Notes under the pieces: generated by a model
The model's input: the letters and a program-made list of their open reading frames with translations, nothing else
Told to the model about the DNA's origin: nothing
Databases searched by the model: none
Program-made: the position numbers and the translations under genes
NCBI GenBank assembly: GCA_046330075.1
Contig: JAXLTL010000001.1
Span: 558,001 to 622,000 of the forward strand
DNA from: JAJTFW01 sp046330075
Lineage (GTDB): Bacteria > Bacteroidota > Bacteroidia > AKYH767-A > OLB10
DNA: 64,000 bases
Direction of reading: 5' to 3'
Part shown: one piece after another, positions 33,626-43,102 of the stretch
Position numbering within the stretch: the stretch's first letter is position 1
Layout: each line of letters starts with the position of its first letter

Positions 33626-36097
33626 ATGAAGAAATTCACCTTCCTGATTGGTTTTTACTTAATTCTGCTTGGGCTCACTGTAGCGAAGGCGCAGGTGAAT
33701 TCAAGCCGGTATTGGTATTTTGGCAATAATGCCGGGCTGGATTTCTTCACCAGCCCTCCTACTGTCCTAACAAACAGTTCGATGTCCGCATTTGAAGGAA
33801 CAGCAAGTATTTCAGATGCTGCCGGTACTCTGCAATTTTATACGAATGGGAATCTCGTTTGGGACAGGACCAATACCCCGATGCCATCCGGTAACGGATT
33901 GAATGGTGACGGTGCAGCAACGCAAACAGCCATTGTAGTTCCGGCACCACAGAACACCAGTAAGTATTATATTTTCACTGTAGATACCAATGGGGGACCT
34001 CGAGGGATTTGCTACAGTGAAGTTGATATGACATTAAATGGCGGGAATGGCGATATCACTGTAAAAAACACTCAATTGGCGACTCCTGTAACCGAAAAAC
34101 TGACTGCGGTTCGTCATGCAAATGGAGTTGATGCCTGGGTGATAGTACATAGCTGGAACTCAGATCAGTTTATGGTATTTCTGGTTAACGCAGCCGGTGT
34201 CAGCAGTAGTCCGGTCATTTCTACGGTTGGCAGTTCCCATTCCGGCATATTCTCCAATTCACATGGTTATATGAAAGCCTCTCCGGATGCCAAAAAGATA
34301 GCATTGGCCATTCGTGGCGACAAGAAACTGGAGATTTTTGATTTTGACAATGTTACTGGACAAGTTTCTAATGTGATTTCAAAAACCTATTCATTTCAGA
34401 TATACGGTGTAGAGTTTTCTCCTGACAGTAAATTACTTTATGTAACCACTATGAATAACCCCGGCGAAATACATCAGTTAAACCTGACTGCCGGCAATTC
34501 AGCTGCTATATTGGCTTCAGATCAGATCATCGGTACTGTCAATGGCTTTTTAGGTGGAATGCAACTCGGACTGGATCAGCGTATCTACATCGCCCAATAT
34601 CAGGCTACATCGATTTCAACAATTTCGTTCCCCAATCTGAGCGGGACAGCCTGTGGTTTCAGCGCCAACTCGTTGTTTCTTGGCGGGAAGACTTCCATGT
34701 ATGGTTTGCCTAATTTCCTGCAAAGTTTCTTTATAGTGGCAGATTATACTTATGCAGATACATGCAGTGGTGCTCCTACAAATTTCACAACGATTTTTGC
34801 CGGCCCCGACAGCGTAAAATGGAATTTTGGCGACCCTGCTTCCGGCGCTTTGAACGTTAGCACGCAACTGAATCCTCAGCACATCTTCGCTTCCGGCGGA
34901 AATTACAATGTTCAGTTAATTGTATACCAATCGCTGTTAACCGATACCGTAACATACACAATACAGATCATTTCAACACCAGATCCCAATTTAGGTTCTG
35001 ACGTTCAAACTTGTTATGGGAATGTCATCACACTCAATCCGGGAAGTTTTACAGGTGCCGCATTTTTATGGTCTGATGGAACAGCCAATTCAACACTGGA
35101 TATTGATACAACAGGTACATACTGGGTTGAAGTTTCAGATCAGAATTGCATCGGAAGAGACACCATGAATGCAGTCTTCAATCTTGTGCCTGTTGTTGAT
35201 TTAGGGGCCACTCAAACCGGTTGTGAAGGAGATACGGTATTTCTGGATGCTGGAAATCCCGGTTATACTTACCAGTGGCAGGATGGCAGCACCGGTCAGA
35301 TATATCCAGCCACCAATACAGGAAATTATGTTGTAACGGTTACCAATGGTCCCTGTGCTTCCAATGATAATGTTTTCATCAGTTTCAACCCTGTCCCGGC
35401 AGTCGGATTCGGACCAGACACAACGATTTGCAAGGGATTTCCAATGTTTCTGGACGCTACTAATGCGAACGCCACCTATGTATGGCAGGATGGTAGTACC
35501 GACCCGTTTCTGTTTGCTGAAGATGCCGGCACCTACGCTGTAATTGTTACGATCGGGCAATGTACTTCCAGTGATACTATTGTAATTGATCAACAGGACA
35601 AACCCTATATTTTTCTTGGAGAAGACAGTATACTTTGTGCCGGACAACCACTTACTCTCAGTGGTTATAATTATGGTGCTACCTATAGTTGGCAGGATGG
35701 TTCAACTGATTCGATCTTTTCTCCGGCTATTACCGGACAATACTATGTTACTGCCATTAACCAATGTGGAATTGCTGCTGACTCGATAAACCTTACATTC
35801 AACATCTGCAATTGTCTGGTCTATATACCAAATGCGTTCACTCCAAACCATGACAACAAGAATGAAGTCTATAATTACGAAGTAAATTGTACTGACTTCA
35901 CCGGAAGTCTTGAAATCTATAATCGTTTCGGACAGCTCCTATTCAAATCCGAAAACCCTGATATTGGTTGGGACGGAACCTATGAAGGGAAGGCCGCTCC
36001 GGAAGGTGCTTATATTTATGTGCTTAAATACACTGGATACGACAATGGAATTTTTGCCGATGTAAAGAAAAGAGGCAGTTTTTTACTGGCCCGCTAA
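33626..36097 (+). CDS. Type IX secretion cargo with gliding-motility type C-terminal domain
   Basis: The 823-residue protein has a signal peptide (KKFTFLIGFYLILLGLTVAKA). A beta-propeller-like N-terminal half (SSRYWYFGNNAGLDF, EGTASISDAAGTLQFYTNG, KYYIFTVD) is followed by a PKD-like domain (about 375-450). Four tandem repeats of about 70 residues come next (nucleotides 34976-35805). The C-terminal domain begins CLVYIPNAFTPNHDNKNEV and ends YIYVLKYTG...KRGSFLLAR, the gliding-motility-associated (type B, CHU_C) sorting signal. It should be exported through the Sec and T9SS systems to the cell surface. The ATG at 33626 is preferred to the GTG one codon earlier. Confidence 0.92.
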   Translation: MKKFTFLIGFYLILLGLTVAKAQVNSSRYWYFGNNAGLDFFTSPPTVLTNSSMSAFEGTASISDAAGTLQFYTNGNLVWDRTNTPMPSGNGLNGDGAATQTAIVVPAPQNTSKYYIFTVDTNGGPRGICYSEVDMTLNGGNGDITVKNTQLATPVTEKLTAVRHANGVDAWVIVHSWNSDQFMVFLVNAAGVSSSPVISTVGSSHSGIFSNSHGYMKASPDAKKIALAIRGDKKLEIFDFDNVTGQVSNVISKTYSFQIYGVEFSPDSKLLYVTTMNNPGEIHQLNLTAGNSAAILASDQIIGTVNGFLGGMQLGLDQRIYIAQYQATSISTISFPNLSGTACGFSANSLFLGGKTSMYGLPNFLQSFFIVADYTYADTCSGAPTNFTTIFAGPDSVKWNFGDPASGALNVSTQLNPQHIFASGGNYNVQLIVYQSLLTDTVTYTIQIISTPDPNLGSDVQTCYGNVITLNPGSFTGAAFLWSDGTANSTLDIDTTGTYWVEVSDQNCIGRDTMNAVFNLVPVVDLGATQTGCEGDTVFLDAGNPGYTYQWQDGSTGQIYPATNTGNYVVTVTNGPCASNDNVFISFNPVPAVGFGPDTTICKGFPMFLDATNANATYVWQDGSTDPFLFAEDAGTYAVIVTIGQCTSSDTIVIDQQDKPYIFLGEDSILCAGQPLTLSGYNYGATYSWQDGSTDSIFSPAITGQYYVTAINQCGIAADSINLTFNICNCLVYIPNAFTPNHDNKNEVYNYEVNCTDFTGSLEIYNRFGQLLFKSENPDIGWDGTYEGKAAPEGAYIYVLKYTGYDNGIFADVKKRGSFLLAR
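34976..35805 (+). repeat. Four tandem ~207-bp repeats inside the T9SS cargo gene
   Basis: Units start near 34976, 35186, 35393 and 35600 (spacing 210, 207 and 207 bases). Each encodes LG-x-C-G near the start, YxWxDGST in the middle and GxYxVxVxxxxC at the end, probably one Ig-like beta-sandwich each with a conserved cysteine pair. They differ at many positions, so they are old duplications rather than recent copies. Confidence 0.8.
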
Positions 36098-36191
36098 TAA
36101 ATCCATTCAGGCCCTTCGCCTTTGTTGATAATTTAATAGCCCCCTGTTCATTGAATTGAAAAAGCAACTTTAATTTTAAAGAGGCAGCCCT

Positions 36192-36199
36192 TATCTTTG
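36192..36199 (+). promoter_or_regulatory. -7 promoter element of the MBL-fold hydrolase gene
   Basis: TATCTTTG matches TAnnTTTG, 51 bases before the ATG at 36251. No other promoter-like match was seen in the 153-base gap. Confidence 0.45.
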
Positions 36200-36250
36200 T
36201 GGATGACCATTATGTTTACCGAAAATCTCGGTTCATCCCATTAAAACTAT

Positions 36251-36931
36251 ATGAATATCACTTACTTAGGTCATTCTTGTTTTACTCTGGAAGTAAACGG
36301 AAAAACGATACTGTTTGATCCGTTCATTCAGCCCAATGAGATGGCCAGGCATATTGACGTCAATGCTATCCATGCGGATTTCATTCTGATTTCCCATGGT
36401 CATATGGATCATATCGCTGATGCCGTTAGTATTGCCCGGAGAACCGGAGCAACGGTAATATCAAACTGGGAGATCATCCAATGGCTTAATGGACAAGGAA
36501 TTGAAAATGGGCACCCCATGAATATCGGAGGTCATTGGTTCTTCGATTTTGGTAAAGTAAAGTGCGTAAACGCAGTACATAGCTCAAGCCTTCCGGACGG
36601 GACCTATGGTGGAAATCCGATGGGATTTCTTCTGGAAACTGAAGAAGGGAACGTATATTATGCCGGAGACACGGCATTAACAATGGATATGAAGCTGATT
36701 GGCGATTATAAAAAGATCGACGTTGCCTTCCTCCCCATCGGAAACAACTTTACCATGGGAATAGATAATGCTGTAATAGCCTCTGATTTTATCCGTTGTG
36801 AAAAGATTATTGGCATGCACTACGATACTTTCGGATATATTAAAATCGATCATGATGAAGCCTATGGGAAGTTTGCGGCTGCCGGAAAAGAGCTCATCCT
36901 GATAAATATTGGCGAAAGTATAACCCTGTAA
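36251..36931 (+). CDS. UPF0173-type metal-dependent hydrolase (MBL fold)
   Basis: The 226-residue protein is a compact metallo-beta-lactamase fold: MNITYLGHSCFTLEVNGKTILFDPF in its first 25 residues (quoted only in part), the zinc motif HGHMDH, a late YYAGDTALTMDM aspartate and a terminal GMHYDTF histidine. It matches the UPF0173/UlaG-like family, whose substrate is unknown for this branch. It is cytoplasmic. It precedes parA by 38 bases and could be co-transcribed, but no link to chromosome partition is known. Confidence 0.88.
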   Translation: MNITYLGHSCFTLEVNGKTILFDPFIQPNEMARHIDVNAIHADFILISHGHMDHIADAVSIARRTGATVISNWEIIQWLNGQGIENGHPMNIGGHWFFDFGKVKCVNAVHSSSLPDGTYGGNPMGFLLETEEGNVYYAGDTALTMDMKLIGDYKKIDVAFLPIGNNFTMGIDNAVIASDFIRCEKIIGMHYDTFGYIKIDHDEAYGKFAAAGKELILINIGESITL

Positions 36932-36969
36932 TTCAAATTGTTAGTATAGATTATTTAAAGCCTTACTCA

Positions 36970-37806
36970 ATGGCAAAAATTATTGCGATAGCGAACCAAA
37001 AAGGCGGTGTTGGAAAAACTACCACTGCCATCAACCTGGCGGCCAGTCTAGCTGTTCTGGAATTTAAAACCCTGCTGGTTGATGCTGACCCTCAGGCCAA
37101 CGCCACTTCCGGTGTTGGTTTTGATCCGAGGACTGTAAAAACTTCGGTCTATGAGTGTATTATCAATGAGGTTTCGCCCAAGGACATTATTCTGGAAACA
37201 AAGACCCCTCACCTATATCTGTTACCATCCCATATTGATTTAGTTGGAGCTGAAATCGAAATGATTCAGATGCCCAACAGAGAAAGGATGATGAAGCAGG
37301 TACTGGAAGGCATTGAGAAAGAGTTTGATTTTATTATCATTGATTGTTCACCAAGTCTGGGTTTGATAACCATTAATGCTCTTACGGCCTCTAACTCCGT
37401 AATCATTCCGGTTCAATGTGAATACTTCGCACTGGAAGGTTTGGGCAAACTCCTGAATACCATCAAAATTGTACAGAACCGTCTCAACACCGAACTGGCC
37501 ATTGAAGGTATTTTGCTGACCATGTATGATATGCGCTTACGTCTCAGCAACCAAGTGGTTGAAGAGGTGAAAACACACTTCCAGGACATGGTTTTCGATA
37601 CCATCATTCAACGAAATACCAAGTTGGGCGAAGCTCCAAGCTTCGGTGAAAGTATTATCATGCACGATGCGACCAGCAAAGGAGCGATCAATTACCTTAA
37701 CCTTGCCCGTGAGATCCTTCAGAAGAATAATATGACCGGAATGTCGGCAGAGGAGAAAGTGTTGACGGATAAAGTGATGGAAAAACTAAAAATCTCTGAA
37801 AATTAA
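36970..37806 (+). CDS. parA: Chromosome partitioning ATPase ParA/Soj
   Basis: The 278-residue protein is a Walker-type ParA ATPase with KGGVGKTTT (11-19), DADPQANATSG and DCSPSLGLITINAL. It works with ParB and parS to move newly replicated origins. The next gene, 17 bases downstream, is parB. No parS-like palindrome was noticed near the genes. A chromosomal rather than plasmid role is indicated by the housekeeping neighbours (dapB, lepB). Confidence 0.96.
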   Translation: MAKIIAIANQKGGVGKTTTAINLAASLAVLEFKTLLVDADPQANATSGVGFDPRTVKTSVYECIINEVSPKDIILETKTPHLYLLPSHIDLVGAEIEMIQMPNRERMMKQVLEGIEKEFDFIIIDCSPSLGLITINALTASNSVIIPVQCEYFALEGLGKLLNTIKIVQNRLNTELAIEGILLTMYDMRLRLSNQVVEEVKTHFQDMVFDTIIQRNTKLGEAPSFGESIIMHDATSKGAINYLNLAREILQKNNMTGMSAEEKVLTDKVMEKLKISEN

Positions 37807-37823
37807 TTGCCCGAATAAATACT

Positions 37824-38741
37824 ATGACAACAAAGAAATCAGCTCTTGGACGTGGATTAGGAGCATTACTGGATGGAAATACGACAGCTCCCGCAGGACA
37901 GGAAGTTTCGTCAGTGGTGACAGATCCATCTATTTCGGGTAAAGGAATTGCCGGGGCTGTTGCTCAGGTTCCATTGAACCAGATTGAAGCTAACCCGTTT
38001 CAACCTCGAACAGAATTTGATGAAACAGCTTTAAAGGAACTTGCTGAATCAATTCAAACGCAAGGTATCATTCAACCAATTACCGTTCGTAAGATGGGTC
38101 CTGACAGGTACCAGATAATCAGCGGTGAAAGGCGATATAAGGCTTCGAAGCTGGCTGGATTAACCAATATTCCAGCATATGTCAGAACTGCCAACGATCA
38201 GTCGATGCTGGAAATGGCACTTGTAGAAAACATTCAGCGTGAGAACCTTAATGCTCTTGAAATTGCCATCAGTTACCAGCGTTTGATTGAAGAATGTAAA
38301 CTCACACAGGAAAATCTAGCAGAAAGAGTTGGTAAAGAGCGTTCAACCGTAACCAACTATCTGCGTTTATTAAAACTTCCGCCTCAGATCCAGTTTGCTA
38401 TTCGTGACGGACGTATTTCTATGGGGCATGCCAGAGCTATTCTTGGTGTTGACGACATTGGAATGCAATTAAAAATATTCAACGATATTCTTGAAAATGA
38501 CCTCAGCGTAAGGAAAGTTGAGGGTCTGGTTCGCGAAAACTCCCCTCGAAACAAGAATTCCAAAGAGAAAGGACGTTCACCATGGGCAGCCGAAATCCGT
38601 AATCTTCAGGATCGCCTTGCTCACCGGTATGAAACCAAAGTTGAAATCAAACACAAAGACAATGGCAGTGGTCAGATTCTCATCAACTACTTCAGTAATG
38701 ATGATCTGAACCGGCTGATGGATATGCTGGATTTTGATTAA
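37824..38741 (+). CDS. parB: Chromosome partitioning protein ParB
   Basis: The 305-residue protein starts with KKSALGRGLGALL, the usual ParB N-terminal tag that stimulates ParA, followed by the CTP-binding ParB/Srx domain (NPFQPRTEFDE, ISGERRYKAS, ENIQRENLNALE). The helix-turn-helix (LTQENLAERVGKERSTVTNYLRLL, in part) and a C-terminal dimerisation part follow. It binds parS and slides along DNA as a CTP-dependent clamp. It overlaps the DUF5683 gene by eight bases. Confidence 0.96.
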   Translation: MTTKKSALGRGLGALLDGNTTAPAGQEVSSVVTDPSISGKGIAGAVAQVPLNQIEANPFQPRTEFDETALKELAESIQTQGIIQPITVRKMGPDRYQIISGERRYKASKLAGLTNIPAYVRTANDQSMLEMALVENIQRENLNALEIAISYQRLIEECKLTQENLAERVGKERSTVTNYLRLLKLPPQIQFAIRDGRISMGHARAILGVDDIGMQLKIFNDILENDLSVRKVEGLVRENSPRNKNSKEKGRSPWAAEIRNLQDRLAHRYETKVEIKHKDNGSGQILINYFSNDDLNRLMDMLDFD

Positions 38742-39411
38742 TACCAAAAGAAATAAAATTACGGGTATTCCCCTTCAGCAATATCGCGGAGGGGAATTAT
38801 TCATTTGTGCCCTTATCCTGCTGCTACCCTTTTTTACCAGGGCACAATCACCAGACAGTGTAAAAGTCCAACCTTTTGGTGCGGATACCACCATTCAGCT
38901 GAAACAGCAACAAACGGCACCGTTGGTAGCAACTACCGAAAAGCCATCTGCCGGCGCACCAACAATTCATTCAGTTCGTAAAGCAACGCTTTTATCTGCG
39001 GTTTTGCCGGGAGCCGGACAGGTTTACAATAAAAGAACATGGAAAGTTCCTATTATTTATGCCGCTTTTGGCGGACTCGTTTATCTCGTAAAGTTCAACA
39101 GCGATCGTTTTAAAACCTATGAAAATGCATTGTTGCTGCGTTATGACAATGATCCAGAAACAGTAGATGAGTTTAAAGATTTGTATACGGATGATAACCT
39201 GAAATCTCTGCGGGATTTTTACAGGCGGAACCGGGATTTATCTGTTATTGGAATTTCAATGGTGTATGTTCTCAACATCATCGATGCGCACGTTGATGCA
39301 CATTTATTCAATTTCAACGTAGATGACAATTTAAGCCTTAATTGGTCACCGATGTTACCTGCGTCCTCTTCCTATCAAGGTGCCGGTATATCATTTCATT
39401 TAACATTCTGA
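38734..39411 (+). CDS. DUF5683 protein, exported
   Basis: The 225-residue product has a signal-like segment (GGELFICALILLLPFFTRAQ) and a DUF5683 region that includes the conserved PGAGQVYNKRTWKVPIIY. One or two further hydrophobic stretches suggest membrane association. The only suitable start is a TTG (38734) that overlaps the last codons of parB, so translation is probably coupled to parB. The gene order parA-parB-DUF5683-dapB-lepB is one I recall as common in Bacteroidota. The function is unknown. Confidence 0.78.
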   Translation: MINTKRNKITGIPLQQYRGGELFICALILLLPFFTRAQSPDSVKVQPFGADTTIQLKQQQTAPLVATTEKPSAGAPTIHSVRKATLLSAVLPGAGQVYNKRTWKVPIIYAAFGGLVYLVKFNSDRFKTYENALLLRYDNDPETVDEFKDLYTDDNLKSLRDFYRRNRDLSVIGISMVYVLNIIDAHVDAHLFNFNVDDNLSLNWSPMLPASSSYQGAGISFHLTF

Positions 39412-39421
39412 GGTGTCGAGC

Positions 39422-40159
39422 ATGAAAATAGCATTGATCGGAGTTGGAAAAATGGGCAAGGCTGTTGCCGAACATGCACAATCAAAAGGCCATGAAATTG
39501 TCCTTTCCGTTGACGCAATGAATCAGCATGAACTGACCTCCGAAAACCTTCAAAAAGCTGATGTAGCAATTGAATTTACCCGGCCGGATGCTGTGATCGG
39601 AAACCTGAAGAAATGCCTTTTGGCGCAGATTCCGGTTGTTTGCGGAACAACAGGGTGGCACGACGCCTACGATCAGGTAAAGGATGAGTTTTTGTCGCGT
39701 GACGGTTCCTTGTTAAGTGCTACTAATTTCAGTGTAGGCGTCAACATTTTGTTCCAGCTCAATATCGAACTCTCGAAATGGATGAACAACCAGACCGCCT
39801 ATCACCCTTATCTAAGAGAGTGGCATCATACCCGAAAACTGGATCAACCCAGTGGGACAGCTGTTACACTTGCCAACGATCTGATCCATCACCATCCCGA
39901 AACAACTGCCTGGCAACTTACTCATGGCAACGAAATAGCCCCCGACCACGTATTAGGCATCACATCCATTCGTGAAGGGGAGATTATCGGCACCCATGAA
40001 CTAACCTGGAAATCGCCAATTGATCAGATTACTATCAAACACGAAGCCTTTAGCCGTGATGGATTTGCTGCCGGGGCCGTTCTCGCGGCTGAGTGGCTGA
40101 TCGGACGAAAAGGTGTATTCGGGATGGCAGATGTACTATTCGGCAATCCTAATCGTTAA
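39422..40159 (+). CDS. dapB: 4-hydroxy-tetrahydrodipicolinate reductase
   Basis: DapB reduces hydroxy-tetrahydrodipicolinate with NAD(P)H in the diaminopimelate/lysine pathway. The protein (245 residues from ATG 39422) shows the nucleotide-binding IALIGVGKMGKAV, CGTTGW, SATNFSVGVNI and the catalytic region EWHHTRKLDQPSGTA with its conserved His and Lys. An in-frame GTG at 39413 is a less likely start. dapF of the same pathway is at 54475-55254, so both supply cell-wall diaminopimelate. Confidence 0.95.
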   Translation: MKIALIGVGKMGKAVAEHAQSKGHEIVLSVDAMNQHELTSENLQKADVAIEFTRPDAVIGNLKKCLLAQIPVVCGTTGWHDAYDQVKDEFLSRDGSLLSATNFSVGVNILFQLNIELSKWMNNQTAYHPYLREWHHTRKLDQPSGTAVTLANDLIHHHPETTAWQLTHGNEIAPDHVLGITSIREGEIIGTHELTWKSPIDQITIKHEAFSRDGFAAGAVLAAEWLIGRKGVFGMADVLFGNPNR

Positions 40160-40211
40160 TTCACCTCAATAAACATATACTTTTCTATTTTCGAACCCCA
40201 AATTCACTTCT

Positions 40212-41306
40212 ATGAACTGGAAATTCTGGCAAAGCAGCGGACGTAAAAGCAAAACAAGAGAATGGATTGACGCAATCATTTTCGCTGTTGTAGCCGCAAC
40301 GATCATACGAACCTTCTTTATTGAAGCCTTTACTATCCCTACCCCATCCATGGAAAAGACCTTGATGGTGGGTGATTTTCTCTTTGTAAGCAAGGTGCAT
40401 TATGGAGCCCGCACTCCGATGACTCCCCTCTCCATTCCTTTCATGCATCAGGAGATTCCGGTAATCGGTGGAAAATCCTACTCCGAAGCCTGGAAGTTAC
40501 CGTACTACCGTTTACCCGGTTTTACGAACGTTTCAAGAAATGATATAGTCGTCTTCAATTACCCGATGGAAGACGACCGTCCGATCGATAAGCAGACCCA
40601 TTATATCAAACGATGCGTTGGTATTTCAGGCGATACACTCCAGGTCATTGACCGGATTCTGTACATAAACGGACAGAAAGCAATGCAGCCTAAAAAAGGC
40701 GAATATGTGTATGACATTCAGACGAATGGCAGTGGGCTAAATGAAAAATTACTCAATAAGCTGGATGTTACAGATGGTGGTCCCGGAAACATGCCCGGTT
40801 CGTATCGCTTTTGCCTTACAAAGGATGCTGCTGCCGAATTAAAAAAACTTCCGATTGTAACAAGGATGGAAGTAATGACTATGCCGAAGGGACAATATGA
40901 GGACTATATATACCCTTTTGATCCAAAACTGAAATGGAATATGGACAACTATGGTCCGATTTATATTCCCAGGAAAGGTGCAACCATACAGATTTCAGCT
41001 GATAATATCAGTATCTACCGGAGAGTGATCAGTGTATATGAGAACAATAAACTTGAAGAGCGAGATGGCAAAATCTTTATCAATGGAAAAGAATCATCGA
41101 CCTATACTTTCAAGCAGGATTACTTTTTCATGATGGGAGACAACCGGCATAATTCAGCGGATTCACGTTTTTGGGGATTTGTACCCGAAGACCACGTTGT
41201 TGGCAAAGCGGTCTTTATCTGGATGTCATGGAATACACATGGTTCATTCTTTACTAAAATCCGCTGGAGTCGTTTGTTCAATATTATCCATTGGAATAAC
41301 GATTAA
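40212..41306 (+). CDS. lepB: Signal peptidase I
   Basis: LepB cleaves signal peptides from exported proteins at the outer face of the cytoplasmic membrane. The 364-residue protein has one N-terminal membrane helix (about 18-36), the catalytic serine in TPSMEKTL (Ser46), the general-base lysine in HYIKRCVGISGD (Lys133) and the terminal box MGDNRHNSADSR. A long insert (about 160-280) separates the last two boxes, as in other Bacteroidota homologs. It follows dapB in the same direction and is three bases from the wbqC gene. Confidence 0.95.
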   Translation: MNWKFWQSSGRKSKTREWIDAIIFAVVAATIIRTFFIEAFTIPTPSMEKTLMVGDFLFVSKVHYGARTPMTPLSIPFMHQEIPVIGGKSYSEAWKLPYYRLPGFTNVSRNDIVVFNYPMEDDRPIDKQTHYIKRCVGISGDTLQVIDRILYINGQKAMQPKKGEYVYDIQTNGSGLNEKLLNKLDVTDGGPGNMPGSYRFCLTKDAAAELKKLPIVTRMEVMTMPKGQYEDYIYPFDPKLKWNMDNYGPIYIPRKGATIQISADNISIYRRVISVYENNKLEERDGKIFINGKESSTYTFKQDYFFMMGDNRHNSADSRFWGFVPEDHVVGKAVFIWMSWNTHGSFFTKIRWSRLFNIIHWNND

Positions 41307-41309
41307 TTC

Positions 41310-41903
41310 ATGGGCGGCATCGCTCTAGTTTCATCACTCTATCTCCCATCGGCAGAGTGGTTTCTTGCTGTGAAGCACTATGAGCGTTTTCATATAGATA
41401 CTTCTGAGATCTGGAAAAAGCAGACACTCCGGAATCGGACTTATATACTGACGGCAAACGGTATTCAAGGGCTGAGCATTCCTGTCATCCATAACGGCGG
41501 AAGGGCAATGATGATGAAAGACATCCGTATCAGCTATTCAGAACCATGGGTCAGAGTCCATAAAGGAGCCTTGGTCTCAGCCTATAATTCCAGCCCCTTT
41601 TTTGAATATTTCCGGGATGAACTCTTTGAAATACTTGAACGAAAACCTGCATTTCTGGTTGATTTGAACAATGACACCCTTGAACTGCTGATTCGGAAAA
41701 GTAAACTTAACATACAACATTGTCCTGACTCTTTGAATATGAACCACGTTGATTTAAAGCAACTTAGTGACTTAGAACAGCAAAAGTCGGGAATCCCTCC
41801 TGTTTCAGCTTACCCGCAGGTTTTCAGCTACAAAACCAGTTTTCAGCCATACCTCAGTGCTATCGATATTTTATCGAATACAGGTGCAATAACCCATCGA
41901 TAA
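41310..41903 (+). CDS. WbqC-family protein
   Basis: The 197-residue protein opens with the family's SLYLPSAEWFLAVKHYERFH and continues with KQTLRNRTYILTANGIQGLSIPV. WbqC-like proteins are found in O-antigen/surface-sugar clusters and beside lepB in Bacteroidota, and are of uncertain enzymatic role. The ATG lies three bases after the lepB stop, so it is in the same operon. It has no signal peptide and should be cytoplasmic. Confidence 0.8.
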   Translation: MGGIALVSSLYLPSAEWFLAVKHYERFHIDTSEIWKKQTLRNRTYILTANGIQGLSIPVIHNGGRAMMMKDIRISYSEPWVRVHKGALVSAYNSSPFFEYFRDELFEILERKPAFLVDLNNDTLELLIRKSKLNIQHCPDSLNMNHVDLKQLSDLEQQKSGIPPVSAYPQVFSYKTSFQPYLSAIDILSNTGAITHR

Positions 41904-41931
41904 TTTAAAAAGCACAATGCCCGATTTTATT

Positions 41932-41939
41932 TAGATTTG
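41932..41939 (+). promoter_or_regulatory. -7 promoter element of the class I aldolase gene
   Basis: TAGATTTG matches TAnnTTTG, 43 bases before the ATG at 41983. The gap after wbqC is 79 bases. Confidence 0.45.
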
Positions 41940-41982
41940 TCGTTCTGAAATCCAGTCGTAACTGACCTATTAAAAACAGAAT

Positions 41983-43041
41983 ATGTCGATTCAAAAAATT
42001 AACGAACTTCTTGGAAAAGACGCTGAAAGTCTGCTCAACCACACTTGTAAAACGATTCCAAAAAGCAATATCCATCTTCCGGGTTCTGATTTTGTAGACC
42101 GCATTTTCGCTCCTACCAACCGCAGTAATCAGGTGTTAAGAAGCCTGGAGTCTATTTATAACCATGGTCGCCTTGCCGGCACCGGTTACGTTAGTATTCT
42201 TCCGGTCGACCAGGGCATAGAACACAGCGGAGGTGCTTCATTTGCACCCAACCCCATGTTCTTTGATCCTGAAAACATTGTAAAACTGGCTATTGAAGGC
42301 GGTTGCAACGCAGTAGCATCCACTTATGGTGTACTCGCTTCTGTATCCAGAAAATACGCACACAAAATACCATTCATTGTTAAAATCAACCATAATGAAT
42401 TCCTTACCTACCCCAACAAGTTCGATCAGATCATGTTCGGATCGGTAGAAGAAGCATGGAATATGGGAGCGGCTGCTGTAGGTGCCACGATTTATTTCGG
42501 ATCAGAGGAATCTTCCCGTCAGATAGTAGAAGTGGCTCAGGCTTTTGAAAGAGCCCATGAGCTTGGAATGGCTACAATTTTATGGTGTTATACCCGAAAT
42601 AATGCTTTTAAGAAAGATGGTGTAGACTATCACACATCTGCGGATCTTACCGGCCAGGCAAACCACCTGGGAGTGACTATTCAGGCTGATATTATTAAGC
42701 AAAAGCTTCCAACCAATAACGGAGGATATACGGCTGTCAACTTTGGTAAAACGCATAAAAAAGTTTACGAAGAACTCACCACGAATCACCCCATTGATCT
42801 TTGTCGTTACCAGGTAGCCAATTGTTACATGGGCCGTCAGGGATTAATCAACTCCGGAGGAGAATCCAAAGGAGCGAGTGATATGGCTGAAGCAGTAACC
42901 ACTGCCGTAATCAACAAACGTGCTGGTGGACAAGGTTTGATTTCCGGACGCAAAGCTTTCCAGAAACCTTTTGCAGAAGGCATACAAATGCTCAACGCTA
43001 TTCAGGATGTTTATCTCTGTAAAGAGGTGACGATTGCCTGA
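41983..43041 (+). CDS. Class I fructose-bisphosphate aldolase (DhnA type)
   Basis: This 352-residue enzyme belongs to the bacterial/archaeal DhnA-like class I aldolases, which use a Schiff-base lysine rather than a metal. Visible markers are ILPVDQGIEHSGG near the N-terminal third, the GGCNAVASTYGVL loop, PFIVKINHNE with a candidate Schiff-base lysine, AVGATIYFGS and a terminal SGRKAFQKPF. It cleaves or forms fructose 1,6-bisphosphate in glycolysis and gluconeogenesis. It is preceded by its own -7 box and followed at 43103 by accD. Confidence 0.9.
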   Translation: MSIQKINELLGKDAESLLNHTCKTIPKSNIHLPGSDFVDRIFAPTNRSNQVLRSLESIYNHGRLAGTGYVSILPVDQGIEHSGGASFAPNPMFFDPENIVKLAIEGGCNAVASTYGVLASVSRKYAHKIPFIVKINHNEFLTYPNKFDQIMFGSVEEAWNMGAAAVGATIYFGSEESSRQIVEVAQAFERAHELGMATILWCYTRNNAFKKDGVDYHTSADLTGQANHLGVTIQADIIKQKLPTNNGGYTAVNFGKTHKKVYEELTTNHPIDLCRYQVANCYMGRQGLINSGGESKGASDMAEAVTTAVINKRAGGQGLISGRKAFQKPFAEGIQMLNAIQDVYLCKEVTIA

Positions 43042-43102
43042 TCGGCGTCTCAACATCAATGACTATCCATTATCTTCATCCGAGTGATAAATCAGGAACT
43101 GA

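Noticed and set aside
36970..38741. parS site near parAB
   Set aside because: No TGTTTCACGTGAAACA-like palindrome was noticed around the genes; it may lie elsewhere.
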